Below are positions 34,601 to 42,731 of a DNA stretch of 64,000 nucleotides, one piece after another (within the stretch, counting starts at the first letter, position 1; each line of letters opens with the position of its first letter). Under the pieces are notes generated by a model. It did no database searches, was not told where the DNA came from, and was given only the letters and a program-made list of their open reading frames with translations. The stretch is from contig NZ_JABEKS010000004.1 in the NCBI RefSeq assembly GCF_012985205.1, positions 124,001 to 188,000 on the forward strand, read 5' to 3'. Both the position numbers and the translations under genes were made by a program. This DNA is from Planctomonas sp. JC2975. Lineage in GTDB: Bacteria > Actinomycetota > Actinomycetes > Actinomycetales > Microbacteriaceae.

Positions 34601-36266
34601 CGTCGACGACATGAGCACGCCCGTGCTCACGGACCAGCCGCTGCGCACCAAGGTCGGCTCGCTCGACTACTTCGACTTCTTCGTCAACGGGTCGAACGTC
34701 GGCGACATGCTCGTCGATTACTTCCGAGTCAACACTGGCGCTCCCGTCGACTACGACGACACGGCGCTCGGCGCGGTCTCGGCTCACGCCGAGAGCGGCG
34801 ACGTCGCGCTGACCCCGACCCAGGGCGGAACGACCTACACCGGCACGACCGATCCGTACGACACCTCGGCGACGGTCTCGGTGACGCCGGACAGCCCGTT
34901 CGCGAAGCTGACGATCGGCGGAACGCCGGCATCCGCCGGTACTCCGGTCGAGGTCGCACTCGATGACGGATCGGACGGCGACGAGTCGGTGACGACGAAC
35001 GTTCCGGTCGTCATCACGGCCGAGAACGGCGCGCAGAAGACCTATACCGTCGCTCTTTCCAGGACGAATCCGAATCAGCTGGCGCGCCTGCGCGACCTCT
35101 CGATCGACGGGCTCACGCTCGATCCCGCTTTCTCGAGCGAACGTCAGGGAGCCGGCGATCCGTACACCGTCACCCAGGCCCTCGGCTCTGCGGTCTCGTC
35201 CGTGCACCTCACGTGGCGACTCGGCTGGGCGGGGCAGCAGGTACAGGTGAACGGCACGTCGCTTCCCTCGGGGACGACGGATGCGACGGTCCCTGTGCAG
35301 CCGGGCGCGAACACGATCGAGGTGGCCGTGGACTCGTATCCGGGCGACTCCGGCACGTACGTGATCGAGCTCGCCCGCGAGACAGCAGACTTCAGCGCGC
35401 TGAACGCCGCCATCGCCGACGCGGACGCCCTGGATCCGAACCGCTACAGCGCCGACAGCTGGACGGTGCTCATGGTGGCCAGGAACGCCGGAGCCGAGGT
35501 CGCGAAGAATCTCGGTGCGTCGCAGGGGCAGGTGGATGCGGCATCCTCAGCCATCGCCTCGGCGAAGTCGGCGCTCGTGCCTGCGGTGCTGACGCTGTCT
35601 GCGACTCCGGCCGAAGAGGCGTTCGCGACCGGAACGCCCGAGCCGGGCAGCGCTGTGCTGCACGCCACGCGGGCCGACGGCTCGACCGTCGTACTCAGCG
35701 ACGGCGACGTGACGGTCTCCGGATGGGATTCGTCGGCTGCCGGATCCGTCACCGTCACCTTCGCCGTGCGTCCCGGCCTCGCACCGACCGGATCCGCTCC
35801 CGTCACCGCGACCGCCACCTTCGTGTTCGCCCGCGCATGGTCGCCGACGGCTGCGTACACCACGGGCACGACCGTTGTGTACCAGAACACCCTGTGGTCG
35901 GCGTCCTGGTGGAGCCAGGGCCAGGCTCCCGGCGACCCGACCGGACCGTGGCAGCAGCTGCGCACCGCGTCCGACGGCACCGCCGTCTGGACCCCGACCC
36001 GCATCTTCGACACGGGCGACGTCGTGATCTACCAGGGGCAGCGGTACAAGGCCGACTACTGGACGCGCAACCAGACGCCCGGGGACGCGAATGGACCGTG
36101 GGAGCAGCTCGCCGCCACGAGTGACGGGACGACGCTGTGGACCGCATCCCGGATCTTCCACGCCGGCGACATCGTGAGCTACGACGGTGTGCTCTACTCG
36201 GCGAAGTGGTGGACGAGGAACGAGGTACCGACCGCGGCGGACGGGCCGTGGCAGCTCGTCGGATGA
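31614..36266 (+). CDS. Large secreted multidomain right-handed beta-helix protein with C-terminal carbohydrate-binding modules
   Basis: A 1550-residue exported protein. Residues 1-40 form a Sec signal (VVALTAAVVATVTGLAAIPPAAAS). Residues about 50-650 form a right-handed parallel beta-helix opening with TYYVDSQNGDDSQSGTTEATAWKSF, as in pectate-lyase-like and rhamnogalacturonan-degrading proteins, with many Asn-rich turns. Then come two carboxypeptidase-regulatory-like folds (about 660-830), a jelly-roll/laminin-G-like domain (about 830-1040), two cadherin-like beta-sandwiches (about 1045-1250), a FIVAR-like helical segment (about 1255-1320), a bacterial Ig-like domain (about 1321-1400), and three CBM5/12-type repeats (AWSPTAAYTTGTTVVYQNTLWSASWW and two like it, 1402-1550). 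The catalytic residues and substrate are unassigned. No LPXTG anchor is seen, so it is released or polysaccharide-bound. Confidence 0.85.
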   Translation: MSLFSTARRTRGLAVVALTAAVVATVTGLAAIPPAAASTTTGFTGYTDKAQLQATGRGVVQSGVLPVSDATVPSGSGTTYYVDSQNGDDSQSGTTEATAWKSFAHVNATVFQPGDRILLKAGSTWAASGDQVAKEAFDYTTWSNGVPTDVTEPAPTALVAPQGSGTAAAPIVISSYGTGNAPKLAGRGVVNDVLQLTNQQHWDISNLDISNVTDGFDPSVWQPGANQGLLPGEENPKTGDLRGIHVQGENAGTLSGFDIHDVFVHDVSGVTWSIGSAGLDRSKRTGGILFEGLKGDGRTVSRFDDVVISDDYVANTSFANVIFKQFSGMGTDRYQDRAPGWGDRAVAKASNTGVITEDPNWRPNTDIRISDNYLTNRDTQYGWDSLYLTSVQGATVEGNLIDGAGVSGIEMYYSDNIVVQNNEVAAILNRANAADSNALDGDRGTSNILMQDNYLHDSGEGVLLCGFGFGTSIVRYNVIQDVARNYVNPHGDSGVNVIYGNLMYNTRAPSSNNSVGFFNSSGTNGSVLTDKNRHYLYDNVFVNTLASVSGAALQASFPGVSFGNNAYYGPDVSAPAQDAHPTTSDPGIGDPSTAIANIAPGSASSPLIAAGTPVDLSQVAPGMAVTGASGTSALPVGSDFFGNALTSPPTIGPSSYTPASGKAVVVGIVRDQDGVAVPGAQVRYGSASLTSGADGRYAIEVPAGDYSLAATAAGYADGSPVAITVSAGQTLAEDLALGQTTSTVGTVTGTVTSGGKPIAGAEITLAQGTTTVATATSDANGVYTMSDVPMGTGYTLEAAKSGYQTASQSDVEVKPARTVTVDLTVSAEVGATHYAIDETFDNDPTGAFTQTSDGALVANTAPAVGSISVVDNPDQPGDKYLSIAKTSSSSGVLAVHNTSALGLTGTVTIEARIERTSTNTSANQVAMYSYGASDWNAANPASSANPAATFGFAKGQIMTHNVTGSSSVKNVVGYNVGQWYTVRNVVDLDTGTFDFYVDDMSTPVLTDQPLRTKVGSLDYFDFFVNGSNVGDMLVDYFRVNTGAPVDYDDTALGAVSAHAESGDVALTPTQGGTTYTGTTDPYDTSATVSVTPDSPFAKLTIGGTPASAGTPVEVALDDGSDGDESVTTNVPVVITAENGAQKTYTVALSRTNPNQLARLRDLSIDGLTLDPAFSSERQGAGDPYTVTQALGSAVSSVHLTWRLGWAGQQVQVNGTSLPSGTTDATVPVQPGANTIEVAVDSYPGDSGTYVIELARETADFSALNAAIADADALDPNRYSADSWTVLMVARNAGAEVAKNLGASQGQVDAASSAIASAKSALVPAVLTLSATPAEEAFATGTPEPGSAVLHATRADGSTVVLSDGDVTVSGWDSSAAGSVTVTFAVRPGLAPTGSAPVTATATFVFARAWSPTAAYTTGTTVVYQNTLWSASWWSQGQAPGDPTGPWQQLRTASDGTAVWTPTRIFDTGDVVIYQGQRYKADYWTRNQTPGDANGPWEQLAATSDGTTLWTASRIFHAGDIVSYDGVLYSAKWWTRNEVPTAADGPWQLVG

Positions 36267-36370
36267 CCACGTGTGCAGCGCTGAGCTGGTCCGGCCGCGC
36301 AGCGAGCTGTGGTTCAGGATTCGTCCAGGGTTGATCGCGCAGACCAAGACACCACCGGATCCATCGACTT

Positions 36371-36446
36371 CGGTCCGAGCGGCGACGAAATGCCGCTCGG
36401 ACCGGCTCGATCCGCTGAGTCGTCCACCGAGTCGTGGACGAGTCAG
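36371..36446 (+). terminator. Tandem hairpins after the beta-helix gene
   Basis: The first hairpin has a perfect 13-bp stem (36371-36383 with 36392-36404) and an eight-base loop. The second (36415-36427 with 36434-36446) has 12 of 13 pairs and a six-base loop. They follow the beta-helix stop by 105 bases. No T-run is present. In the 406-base gap 36267-36672 the only other elements seen are the promoter and operators listed next. Confidence 0.6.
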
Positions 36447-36550
36447 CCGGTAGCCTCTGGCCGATCACCCGCACGACATTCATGGCCCGCGCATAACGTT
36501 CCCGACACGGAGAACATGCGCCGGCAGCGGGTCCGTCTACACTGGTCATC

Positions 36551-36641
36551 CAGAAAGCGATTTCTGAAAGTGTCGTAGAGCGCTTGACGCCGCCCGAACG
36601 GGGTCTGGATAATGAGCGAAACGATGCTGGAAAGCGTTTCC
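36551..36641 (+). promoter_or_regulatory. Operator-promoter-operator region of the second binding-protein operon
   Basis: Operator CAGAAAGCGATTTCTGA (36551-36567), -35 TTGACG (36584-36589), 18-base spacer, -10 GATAAT (36608-36613), operator GGAAAGCGTTTCC (36629-36641). The first operator is identical over 17 bases to 27235-27251, and GCGCTTGACG around the -35 is also shared. Operator centres are about 76 bases apart, compatible with a repression loop. Confidence 0.78.
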
Positions 36642-36672
36642 CCGCGTGACCACAGCATGGCAAGGAGGCCAC

Positions 36673-38016
36673 ATGTCACAGCAGCAGATTTCCCGACGCC
36701 AGTTCGGTGCCCTCGCATTGACTGGAATCGGTACCACTCTTCTTCTCGCCGGATGCGGTACATCCGCGACTCCGGCAGGAGCCGGAGCGTCCTCGACGGC
36801 CAAGGCCGGCGATGCGTTCAAGAAGGCAACGCTCAACTTCGAGTGGTGGTCCAACCCCGTCCGCACCGAATACACCAACAAGCTCCTGACCAACTACACG
36901 ACCGCTCACTCGCAGATCACCATCAACCCGGCTCCGGGCGAATGGGCGACGTACTGGACCAAGCTGTCGACGCAGGTCGCCGGCCAGACCGAGCCCGATG
37001 TCATCCAGATGGACCAGGCGTACATCGCCGAGTACGGCGGACGTGGCGCCCTGCTCGACATGTCGACGGTCTCGAGCATCGACACGGCACCCCTGAAGGC
37101 ATCGCTGCCGGCGGGAACGCTGGACGGCAAGCTGTACGGCATCCCGACGGGCAACAATGCCTACGGAGTCGCGGCGAACAAGACGCTGTTCGAGAAGGCC
37201 GGTGTCAAGGTCCCCGACGACAAGACCTGGACCTGGGATGACTTCGTCGACATCTGCGACAAGCTGAAGAAGGGATCCGGCGGCGCCTTCACGGGAACGA
37301 ACTGGAACAGCGGCGACCAGGATCTGCAGATCTGGCTGCACCAGCACGGCCAGCAGCTCTACACGGACAAGGGCAAGCTCGGGTTCACGGCAGCCAACGT
37401 GACCAGCTGGTTCACGATGATCAAGAAGCTGTTCGACAACGGTGACGGCCCCACCCCCGACCAGTTCACGAACGATGTCGCGGCATCGCTGAACCAGACG
37501 TTGTTCGGCACCAGCAAGGCGGCGCTGGGCTGGATGTGGAGCAACCAGATCACGGCGTACCAGCAGTCCAACGGCGGCGACGTGGTGCTCCTGCGTCCGC
37601 CGAGCATCGCAGGCTCCGCGTCGAAGAACGGACTGTACTTCAAGCCGTCGATGTTCTGGTCGATCGGATCGCAGACGAAGTACCCGGCACAGGCCGGCGG
37701 CGTGATCAACTACTTCCTGAACAGCACGGAGGCCGGCAAGCTGCAGCTCGCAGAGCGCGGCATCCCAGCCAACGCGAAGGTGCTCGCCGTCGTCAAGCCG
37801 CTGCTGTCGACGACCGACCAGCTCGCGGTCAGCTACCTCGAGAACATCAAGTCCGAGATCAAGTGGGTGCCGCCGGTGCCGCCGAAGGGCACCAGCACCG
37901 CAGCTTCCGTCGCTCAGCGACACACGCAGGACGTCATCTTCGGACGGGCAACACCCGCCGACGCTGCAACCGCGTTCCGGTCGGAGCTGCAGAGCCTGAT
38001 CGACGCCGCCTCGTGA
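36673..38016 (+). CDS. Sugar ABC transporter substrate-binding lipoprotein, Tat-type signal (paralogue 2)
   Basis: A 447-residue protein, a close paralogue of the one at 28695-30032. It has the same twin-arginine signal (MSQQQISRRQFGALALTGIG, lipobox LLAGC) and near-identical blocks such as PGEWATYWTKLSTQVAGQTEPD, IQMDQAYIAEYGGRGALLDM and QDLQIWLHQHGQQLYTDKGK. Differences concentrate in spacer regions and loops. It has its own promoter and no permease genes of its own, so it most likely shares the permeases at 25252-27073, whose promoter carries the same operator. Downstream are an esterase-like and a GH106-like gene. Confidence 0.93.
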   Translation: MSQQQISRRQFGALALTGIGTTLLLAGCGTSATPAGAGASSTAKAGDAFKKATLNFEWWSNPVRTEYTNKLLTNYTTAHSQITINPAPGEWATYWTKLSTQVAGQTEPDVIQMDQAYIAEYGGRGALLDMSTVSSIDTAPLKASLPAGTLDGKLYGIPTGNNAYGVAANKTLFEKAGVKVPDDKTWTWDDFVDICDKLKKGSGGAFTGTNWNSGDQDLQIWLHQHGQQLYTDKGKLGFTAANVTSWFTMIKKLFDNGDGPTPDQFTNDVAASLNQTLFGTSKAALGWMWSNQITAYQQSNGGDVVLLRPPSIAGSASKNGLYFKPSMFWSIGSQTKYPAQAGGVINYFLNSTEAGKLQLAERGIPANAKVLAVVKPLLSTTDQLAVSYLENIKSEIKWVPPVPPKGTSTAASVAQRHTQDVIFGRATPADAATAFRSELQSLIDAAS

Positions 38017-38033
38017 CGTCGGAGGACGGATCC

Positions 38034-39245
38034 GTGGACTCAGGCGGCCGCACGTCGCCGCACCGCATCCTCGGGTCCGTCCCCTCGTCGTCCGCCATCC
38101 CCGGCTACGAGGACTGGCCGACTCACGCATCCGCCGCGGCGCCCTTCGCCGCGGCGGATCCGCGTTCCCAAGAACTTGCGGATGTGTTCGGGCTGCGCGA
38201 GCGGCCGGTCGTTCCGCAGGTCGACCGGGGCGCATCCGTCGAGGTGTCCGGCCTGCTGATCACGCCGCTGCGCTGGCGGATGCCGTACGGACCGCCGACC
38301 CAGGCCTGGGAGCTGCGACCGAAAGGCGCTCGGGGGCCGCTGCCCGGCATCCTCGCGCTGCATCCGCACGGTGGGCGACGCTCGATCGGTGCTGCACAAC
38401 TCGTCGATCTCGTCGGCGACCGGCCGGAGGCGCTTGCCAACCGACTGGCGCGCTCTGATGCCGTCGTGCTCGCGCACGACACGTTCTCGTGGGCGAGCAG
38501 GAGTTTCGATCTCACACGGCTGCCGCCGAAGCTCGCGCACACGCGTGACGCCCTCCTCGCGCTCTGGGCGGCCGATGGCCACGCGCCGAGCCCCGAGGAG
38601 GAGTTCGACGCGGTCTCCAGCGCCCACGAGGAGCTGATCGCGAAGGCGGCAGGCGCACTCGGACAGACCTTCGCCGGCATGGTCCTCGCGGACGATCTCG
38701 TCGCGCTCGACGTGCTCGCCGGCCTCGACGGAGTGGATGCCGCTCGACTGGCGACCGTCGGCTTCTCCGGCGGCGGCGGACGCGCCCAGCTCGCCGGCGC
38801 TCTCGATCCCCGGGTCGGCGCGACGGTGATCGGCGGCATGATGGCGACGTTCGAGTCGCTGATGCCCGACTACATCGAGGCCCACTCCTGGCTGCTGCAC
38901 AGCCCCGGCCTGCCGCGGGTCTCCGACTGGCCGGACATCGCCCGGATCGGACGCCCGCGCGAGCTCTTCGTGCTCTACGGCGAGCGCGACCCCCTCTTCC
39001 CACCTGCAGGCATGCGCGCGGCTCACGAACTCCTGCTGAACCTGCCCGGCTACCGCGGACGCTTCTTCGACGCCGGCCACGAGCTGACCCGGGAGATGGT
39101 GGATGCCATCGTGGACTTCCTGCGGTCGTGGCGCGAAGATGCGGCGCCGATCGGCTCCGCATCCGTCCAGCCGGCAACGCGCAAGGCGCCGCCCATCGCC
39201 GCGGCCTCGACAGACCATGCGGCGATCGACCGCGACCGTCGATAG
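38034..39245 (+). CDS. Alpha/beta-hydrolase (putative sugar-ester esterase)
   Basis: A 403-residue protein of the large alpha/beta-hydrolase type seen in carbohydrate esterases. The nucleophile elbow is VGFSGGGGRAQL, the acid is probably Asp in LYGERDPLFPP, and the His is in FFDAGHELTREM. GILALHPHGGRRS is the oxyanion-region strand. No signal peptide is seen, so it would be cytoplasmic. The GTG at 38034 is chosen because GGAGGA lies seven bases before it; an earlier GTG at 38013 overlaps the binding-protein stop and is also possible. By context it may remove acetyl or other ester groups from imported oligosaccharides. Confidence 0.78.
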   Translation: MDSGGRTSPHRILGSVPSSSAIPGYEDWPTHASAAAPFAAADPRSQELADVFGLRERPVVPQVDRGASVEVSGLLITPLRWRMPYGPPTQAWELRPKGARGPLPGILALHPHGGRRSIGAAQLVDLVGDRPEALANRLARSDAVVLAHDTFSWASRSFDLTRLPPKLAHTRDALLALWAADGHAPSPEEEFDAVSSAHEELIAKAAGALGQTFAGMVLADDLVALDVLAGLDGVDAARLATVGFSGGGGRAQLAGALDPRVGATVIGGMMATFESLMPDYIEAHSWLLHSPGLPRVSDWPDIARIGRPRELFVLYGERDPLFPPAGMRAAHELLLNLPGYRGRFFDAGHELTREMVDAIVDFLRSWREDAAPIGSASVQPATRKAPPIAAASTDHAAIDRDRR

Positions 39246-39293
39246 CCCCGACGTCCACACCGCAGCCCGCCGTCACCCCGGAGGAACCATCGC

Positions 39294-42035
39294 ATGACCG
39301 CTCAGCCGACCGCGCCGACGGACGGGCCTTCCGCCGACTCGGTGATCGAGTCCTTCCGCACTCCGCCTTCCGACAGCCGTCCGATGATGCGCTGGTGGTG
39401 GTTCGGTCCGGATGTCGAGCGCGGCGAACTGGCGCGCGAGCTGCGCGCCATGAGGGATGCGGGCATCGGCGGGGTCGAGGTGGCGTTCGTGTATCCGCTG
39501 TCGCGGGTGGAGCATCCGTTCCTCTCCCCTGAATCGCTGGATGACGTGGCGTTCGCCGCGCGCACGGCACGCGAGCTCGGGCTGCGTTTCGACCTCACCC
39601 TCGGCAGCGGCTGGTCGTACGGCGGCCCGCACATCGCCTCCGACACGGCGGCCCGCACGCTGCGCTGGGACGTGCGCGACATCGGCATGGACGCGCTCGA
39701 CCTGGGGACGGAGTCCGCGCATCCCGACGACGTCGTGGTCGCCGTGTTCGTCGCCGAAGGCACGGTGCACGACCGTCCGGGCGCGTTCGCGCAGGTGCCG
39801 GTGCGCGAAGGGCGCGTGCACGTCGGATCCGGACGCGGACCGCGCCAGCTCGCGATCGCGTGGTCCTCGCCGACCGGACAGCAGGTGAAGCGTGCGGCAT
39901 CCGGTGCCGAAGGGCCCGTGCTCGACCACTACAGCGCGGCAGCGACGGCCGCGCACCTGGCCGCCGTCGCGGATCCGCTGCTGGATGCCGTGCCTGCGGA
40001 GCTCGTCGGATCGGTGTTCTGCGACAGTCTCGAGGTCTACGACGCCAACTGGACGCCGCGCCTGCCGGCGGAGTTCCTCGCCCGTCGCGGCCACGACCCG
40101 ATCCCGGACCTGTGGCGGCTGCGTTTCGACGCTCCTGGTTCGGCGGAGTTCCGCGCCGAGTACTACACGACCCTCGGCGAACTGTACGAGGAGAACTTCC
40201 TCGACGTTGTGCGCGGATGGGCCGGCCGCCGAGGCGTTCGGTTCCGTGTGCAGAGCTACGGAGCGCCGCCGGCCCGGCTAGGGAGTTACGGTCATGCCGA
40301 CCTGGTCGAAGGCGAGGGCTGGGGATGGCGCGGCATTCCGCAGACCAGGTGGGCGTCATCCGCAGCCCATCACCTCGGTCGGTCCGTGGTCTCGGCCGAG
40401 ACGTGGACGTGGGTGCACTCCCCGTCGTTCCGCGCGACACCGCTCGACCTCAAGGGCGAGGCGCACGAGCACTTCCTGCTCGGGATCAACCAGCTGATCG
40501 GACACGGCTGGCCGTACAGTGCACCGGACGCCGCCGGGCTGGGCTGGTTCTTCTACGCCTCCGGCGCACTGGACGACCGCAACGCATGGTGGCCCGCCAT
40601 GCCGGCGCTCACGGAGTACCTCGCCCGGCTGAGTGCCCTGCTCCGCCAGGGCTCTCCCGTGCGCGACGTGCTGCTCTACCTGCCGTCATCCGACGTGTAT
40701 CCACGACTGGGGCCGGAGAAGGGCGGCAACCTCGATCTGTGGCGAACGCTCCGCGCGCACATCGGCGATGAGATCCCCGCGGCCATCCGCGACGCCGGAT
40801 TCGACTTCGACCTCGTCGACGACGACGCGCTCGATATCCTCTCGAACTCCGCATCGATCGGCGCCGCGTCGGCGAGGACGGCATCGATCGGCGAGAACAC
40901 CGCCATCGTGCTGCCGTTCGCCACGGATCTGCCCGAGCGCACGCGTCGCGCGCTCCGTGCCGCCGAGGCTGCCGGCGCCCTCGTCGTCTCCGTCGTCCCG
41001 GCAGGCTCGGAACTCGCGGGCGACGATCCGGAACGCTCTCGGCCTGAGGCCGCTGCGGAAACCGTTGTTGCCCCTGACGAACTCGCCACCGTGCTCCGCC
41101 TCGGTCGCTCGCCCGACCTCGTTCTCGATCCCCCGGCGCCTCAGGTCGGATTCGTGCACAGGGCGATCGGGGACGGGCACGCGTACCTGCTGGCGAACAC
41201 GGGACCTGAACCCGTGTCGTTCGTCGCCCATCCGCGCGAGTTGAGGAACGGATGGCAGCTGTGGCGTCCTGAGAACGGGCGCGTGACCGGCAGCGGCGAG
41301 GCGGGCACGCCGCCACGCGTGCGTCTCGAGGCGTACCAGGCGGTGGTGATCGCGACCGATGGCATCCGCGGTCAGGACTGGCTCGCGGGCCACGAAAACT
41401 CCGGCACGGATGCCGGCGAGTCCGTGCGCCGGACGCCGCACGACACAGCGGCGCCCTCTTCCGAGTCGTCGCCGCTGTCGACCGGATGGCGCGTCCGTTA
41501 CGACGACCGCGTCGACGTGGATCCGGTCGAGCTCCCGCACGACTGGCGGGCGGATCGCCCAGGATTCTCAGGCTCCGCGACGTACGACATCGCGTTCGAC
41601 GCCGAGACGCTCTGGCCGGGCGGCGTGCCGCACCGGGTGGAACTCGACCTCGGCGACGCCGTGCCCGAAGCGCCGGGCGACGGACGTGCGCTGCCTGGTG
41701 CGTCCTACCATGCGGGCGTCAAGCCACCGGTCTGCGACGTGGCGACGGTGGAGCTCAACGGACGGGCATGCGGCACGCTGTTCGCGCCGCCTTACGCGGT
41801 GGACGTGACGGATGCCCTCCAGCCAGGGCTCAACGTCCTCCGCGTGACCGTGTCGAACAGCACCGCAGCGGCGCTGACGGATCCCGAGGTGCGCGCAAGC
41901 GTCGACGAACTCGTCGCGCGATCACGCGAGCTCTACGGCATGCGGTTCGTGATGCAGGATCTGGACGCCGCGGGTGAGGGCCTGCGGTCGGGGCTGGTGT
42001 CGGTGCCGCGGTTGCGCTGGAGCGCCGGGGACTGA
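39294..42035 (+). CDS. Glycosyl hydrolase, GH106-like (putative alpha-L-rhamnosidase)
   Basis: A 913-residue protein whose start, PMMRWWWFGPDVERGELARELRAM, with RDAGIGGVEVAFVYPLS, is the hallmark of the GH106-type TIM barrel. It continues with FDLTLGSGWSYGGPHI, VFCDSLEVYDANWTPRLPAEF, and SAETWTWVHSPSFRATPLDLK. The C-terminal third holds beta-sandwich sugar-binding folds (VATVELNGRACGTLFAPPYAVDVT). No signal peptide is seen. GH106 enzymes remove alpha-L-rhamnose from rhamnogalacturonan and related glycans. The family call rests on recognition of the N-terminal motif, not a search. A GGAGG site precedes the ATG, 48 bases after the esterase gene. Confidence 0.78.
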   Translation: MTAQPTAPTDGPSADSVIESFRTPPSDSRPMMRWWWFGPDVERGELARELRAMRDAGIGGVEVAFVYPLSRVEHPFLSPESLDDVAFAARTARELGLRFDLTLGSGWSYGGPHIASDTAARTLRWDVRDIGMDALDLGTESAHPDDVVVAVFVAEGTVHDRPGAFAQVPVREGRVHVGSGRGPRQLAIAWSSPTGQQVKRAASGAEGPVLDHYSAAATAAHLAAVADPLLDAVPAELVGSVFCDSLEVYDANWTPRLPAEFLARRGHDPIPDLWRLRFDAPGSAEFRAEYYTTLGELYEENFLDVVRGWAGRRGVRFRVQSYGAPPARLGSYGHADLVEGEGWGWRGIPQTRWASSAAHHLGRSVVSAETWTWVHSPSFRATPLDLKGEAHEHFLLGINQLIGHGWPYSAPDAAGLGWFFYASGALDDRNAWWPAMPALTEYLARLSALLRQGSPVRDVLLYLPSSDVYPRLGPEKGGNLDLWRTLRAHIGDEIPAAIRDAGFDFDLVDDDALDILSNSASIGAASARTASIGENTAIVLPFATDLPERTRRALRAAEAAGALVVSVVPAGSELAGDDPERSRPEAAAETVVAPDELATVLRLGRSPDLVLDPPAPQVGFVHRAIGDGHAYLLANTGPEPVSFVAHPRELRNGWQLWRPENGRVTGSGEAGTPPRVRLEAYQAVVIATDGIRGQDWLAGHENSGTDAGESVRRTPHDTAAPSSESSPLSTGWRVRYDDRVDVDPVELPHDWRADRPGFSGSATYDIAFDAETLWPGGVPHRVELDLGDAVPEAPGDGRALPGASYHAGVKPPVCDVATVELNGRACGTLFAPPYAVDVTDALQPGLNVLRVTVSNSTAAALTDPEVRASVDELVARSRELYGMRFVMQDLDAAGEGLRSGLVSVPRLRWSAGD

Positions 42036-42052
42036 CATCCGTTCTCCCGGGC

Positions 42053-42565
42053 TCAGGCTCGCGCCCTGTGTGCCAGCCCCTTCACGTATTCCGCCTGCCC
42101 GAGGTGCTTGACGTCATCGTCGATGATGCTGATGAGCCGCGCGCCGAGCGTCACCGGCGGGTTCCAGCGGGTGTCGACGATGCGGTCCAGGTCGGCGTCG
42201 CTCGTCGCATCGATCTGTGCGATGGTGACCCGCTGCGTCGCGTCGTAATAGCCGGCGAGCAACTCCGCCGAGACGTCGACGGCCGCGACTTCGTCCGCGG
42301 ACTGTCCGTAGCCCGTCGCTCCGGGCGAGAACGGCAGACCGAAGCGGTCGACCCAGCCCTCGGCCGTCCAGACCTGTTCACGTGAGTAGACGTCGGCGAT
42401 CTGGGCGTCCTGGCCTCGCGTGAGATGCCAGACCAGCCATGCGATGCTGTTGGCGTCGTCGTCCGGCCGGAACGTCAGCGTCGCACGATCCACGCCATCG
42501 AGCAGGCGGTGCACTCCCTCTCCGATGCGTCCGGCGGCGTCCGACAGAAGGTCTCTGGTGTCCAT
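42053..42565 (-). CDS. DinB/DUF664-family protein, mycothiol transferase-like
   Basis: A 170-residue four-helix protein of the DinB superfamily: DTRDLLSDAAGRIGEGVHRLLDGV, ANSIAWLVWHLTRGQDAQIADV with metal-binding His, and IIDDDVKHLGQAEYVKGL with the last His of the metal triad. In actinobacteria DUF664 members are mycothiol-dependent transferases in detoxification. The ATG at 42565 is selected because the longer frame is Arg-rich. It converges on the GH106-like gene with 17 bases between. Confidence 0.82.
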   Translation of the reverse strand: MDTRDLLSDAAGRIGEGVHRLLDGVDRATLTFRPDDDANSIAWLVWHLTRGQDAQIADVYSREQVWTAEGWVDRFGLPFSPGATGYGQSADEVAAVDVSAELLAGYYDATQRVTIAQIDATSDADLDRIVDTRWNPPVTLGARLISIIDDDVKHLGQAEYVKGLAHRARA

Positions 42566-42731
42566 GTGGTGTCCGTGCTCGCTTCCCGCTCGTGATCTGT
42601 TCGCTTCCCGCGCCCACGTTACGCGGGCGGGTCGGCGCGCGGGACGGGCGATCTCGCCCCTCCGCACCAGTACACGTCCGCGTCGGTCGTGCGCGCCTCA
42701 CCCGGAGGCGGCCATCCGCGCTCCGCCGGGC

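Noticed and set aside
28695-38016. Composite transposon explanation for the inverted binding-protein copies
   Set aside because: No transposase, terminal inverted repeats or target-site duplications were seen around the copies.
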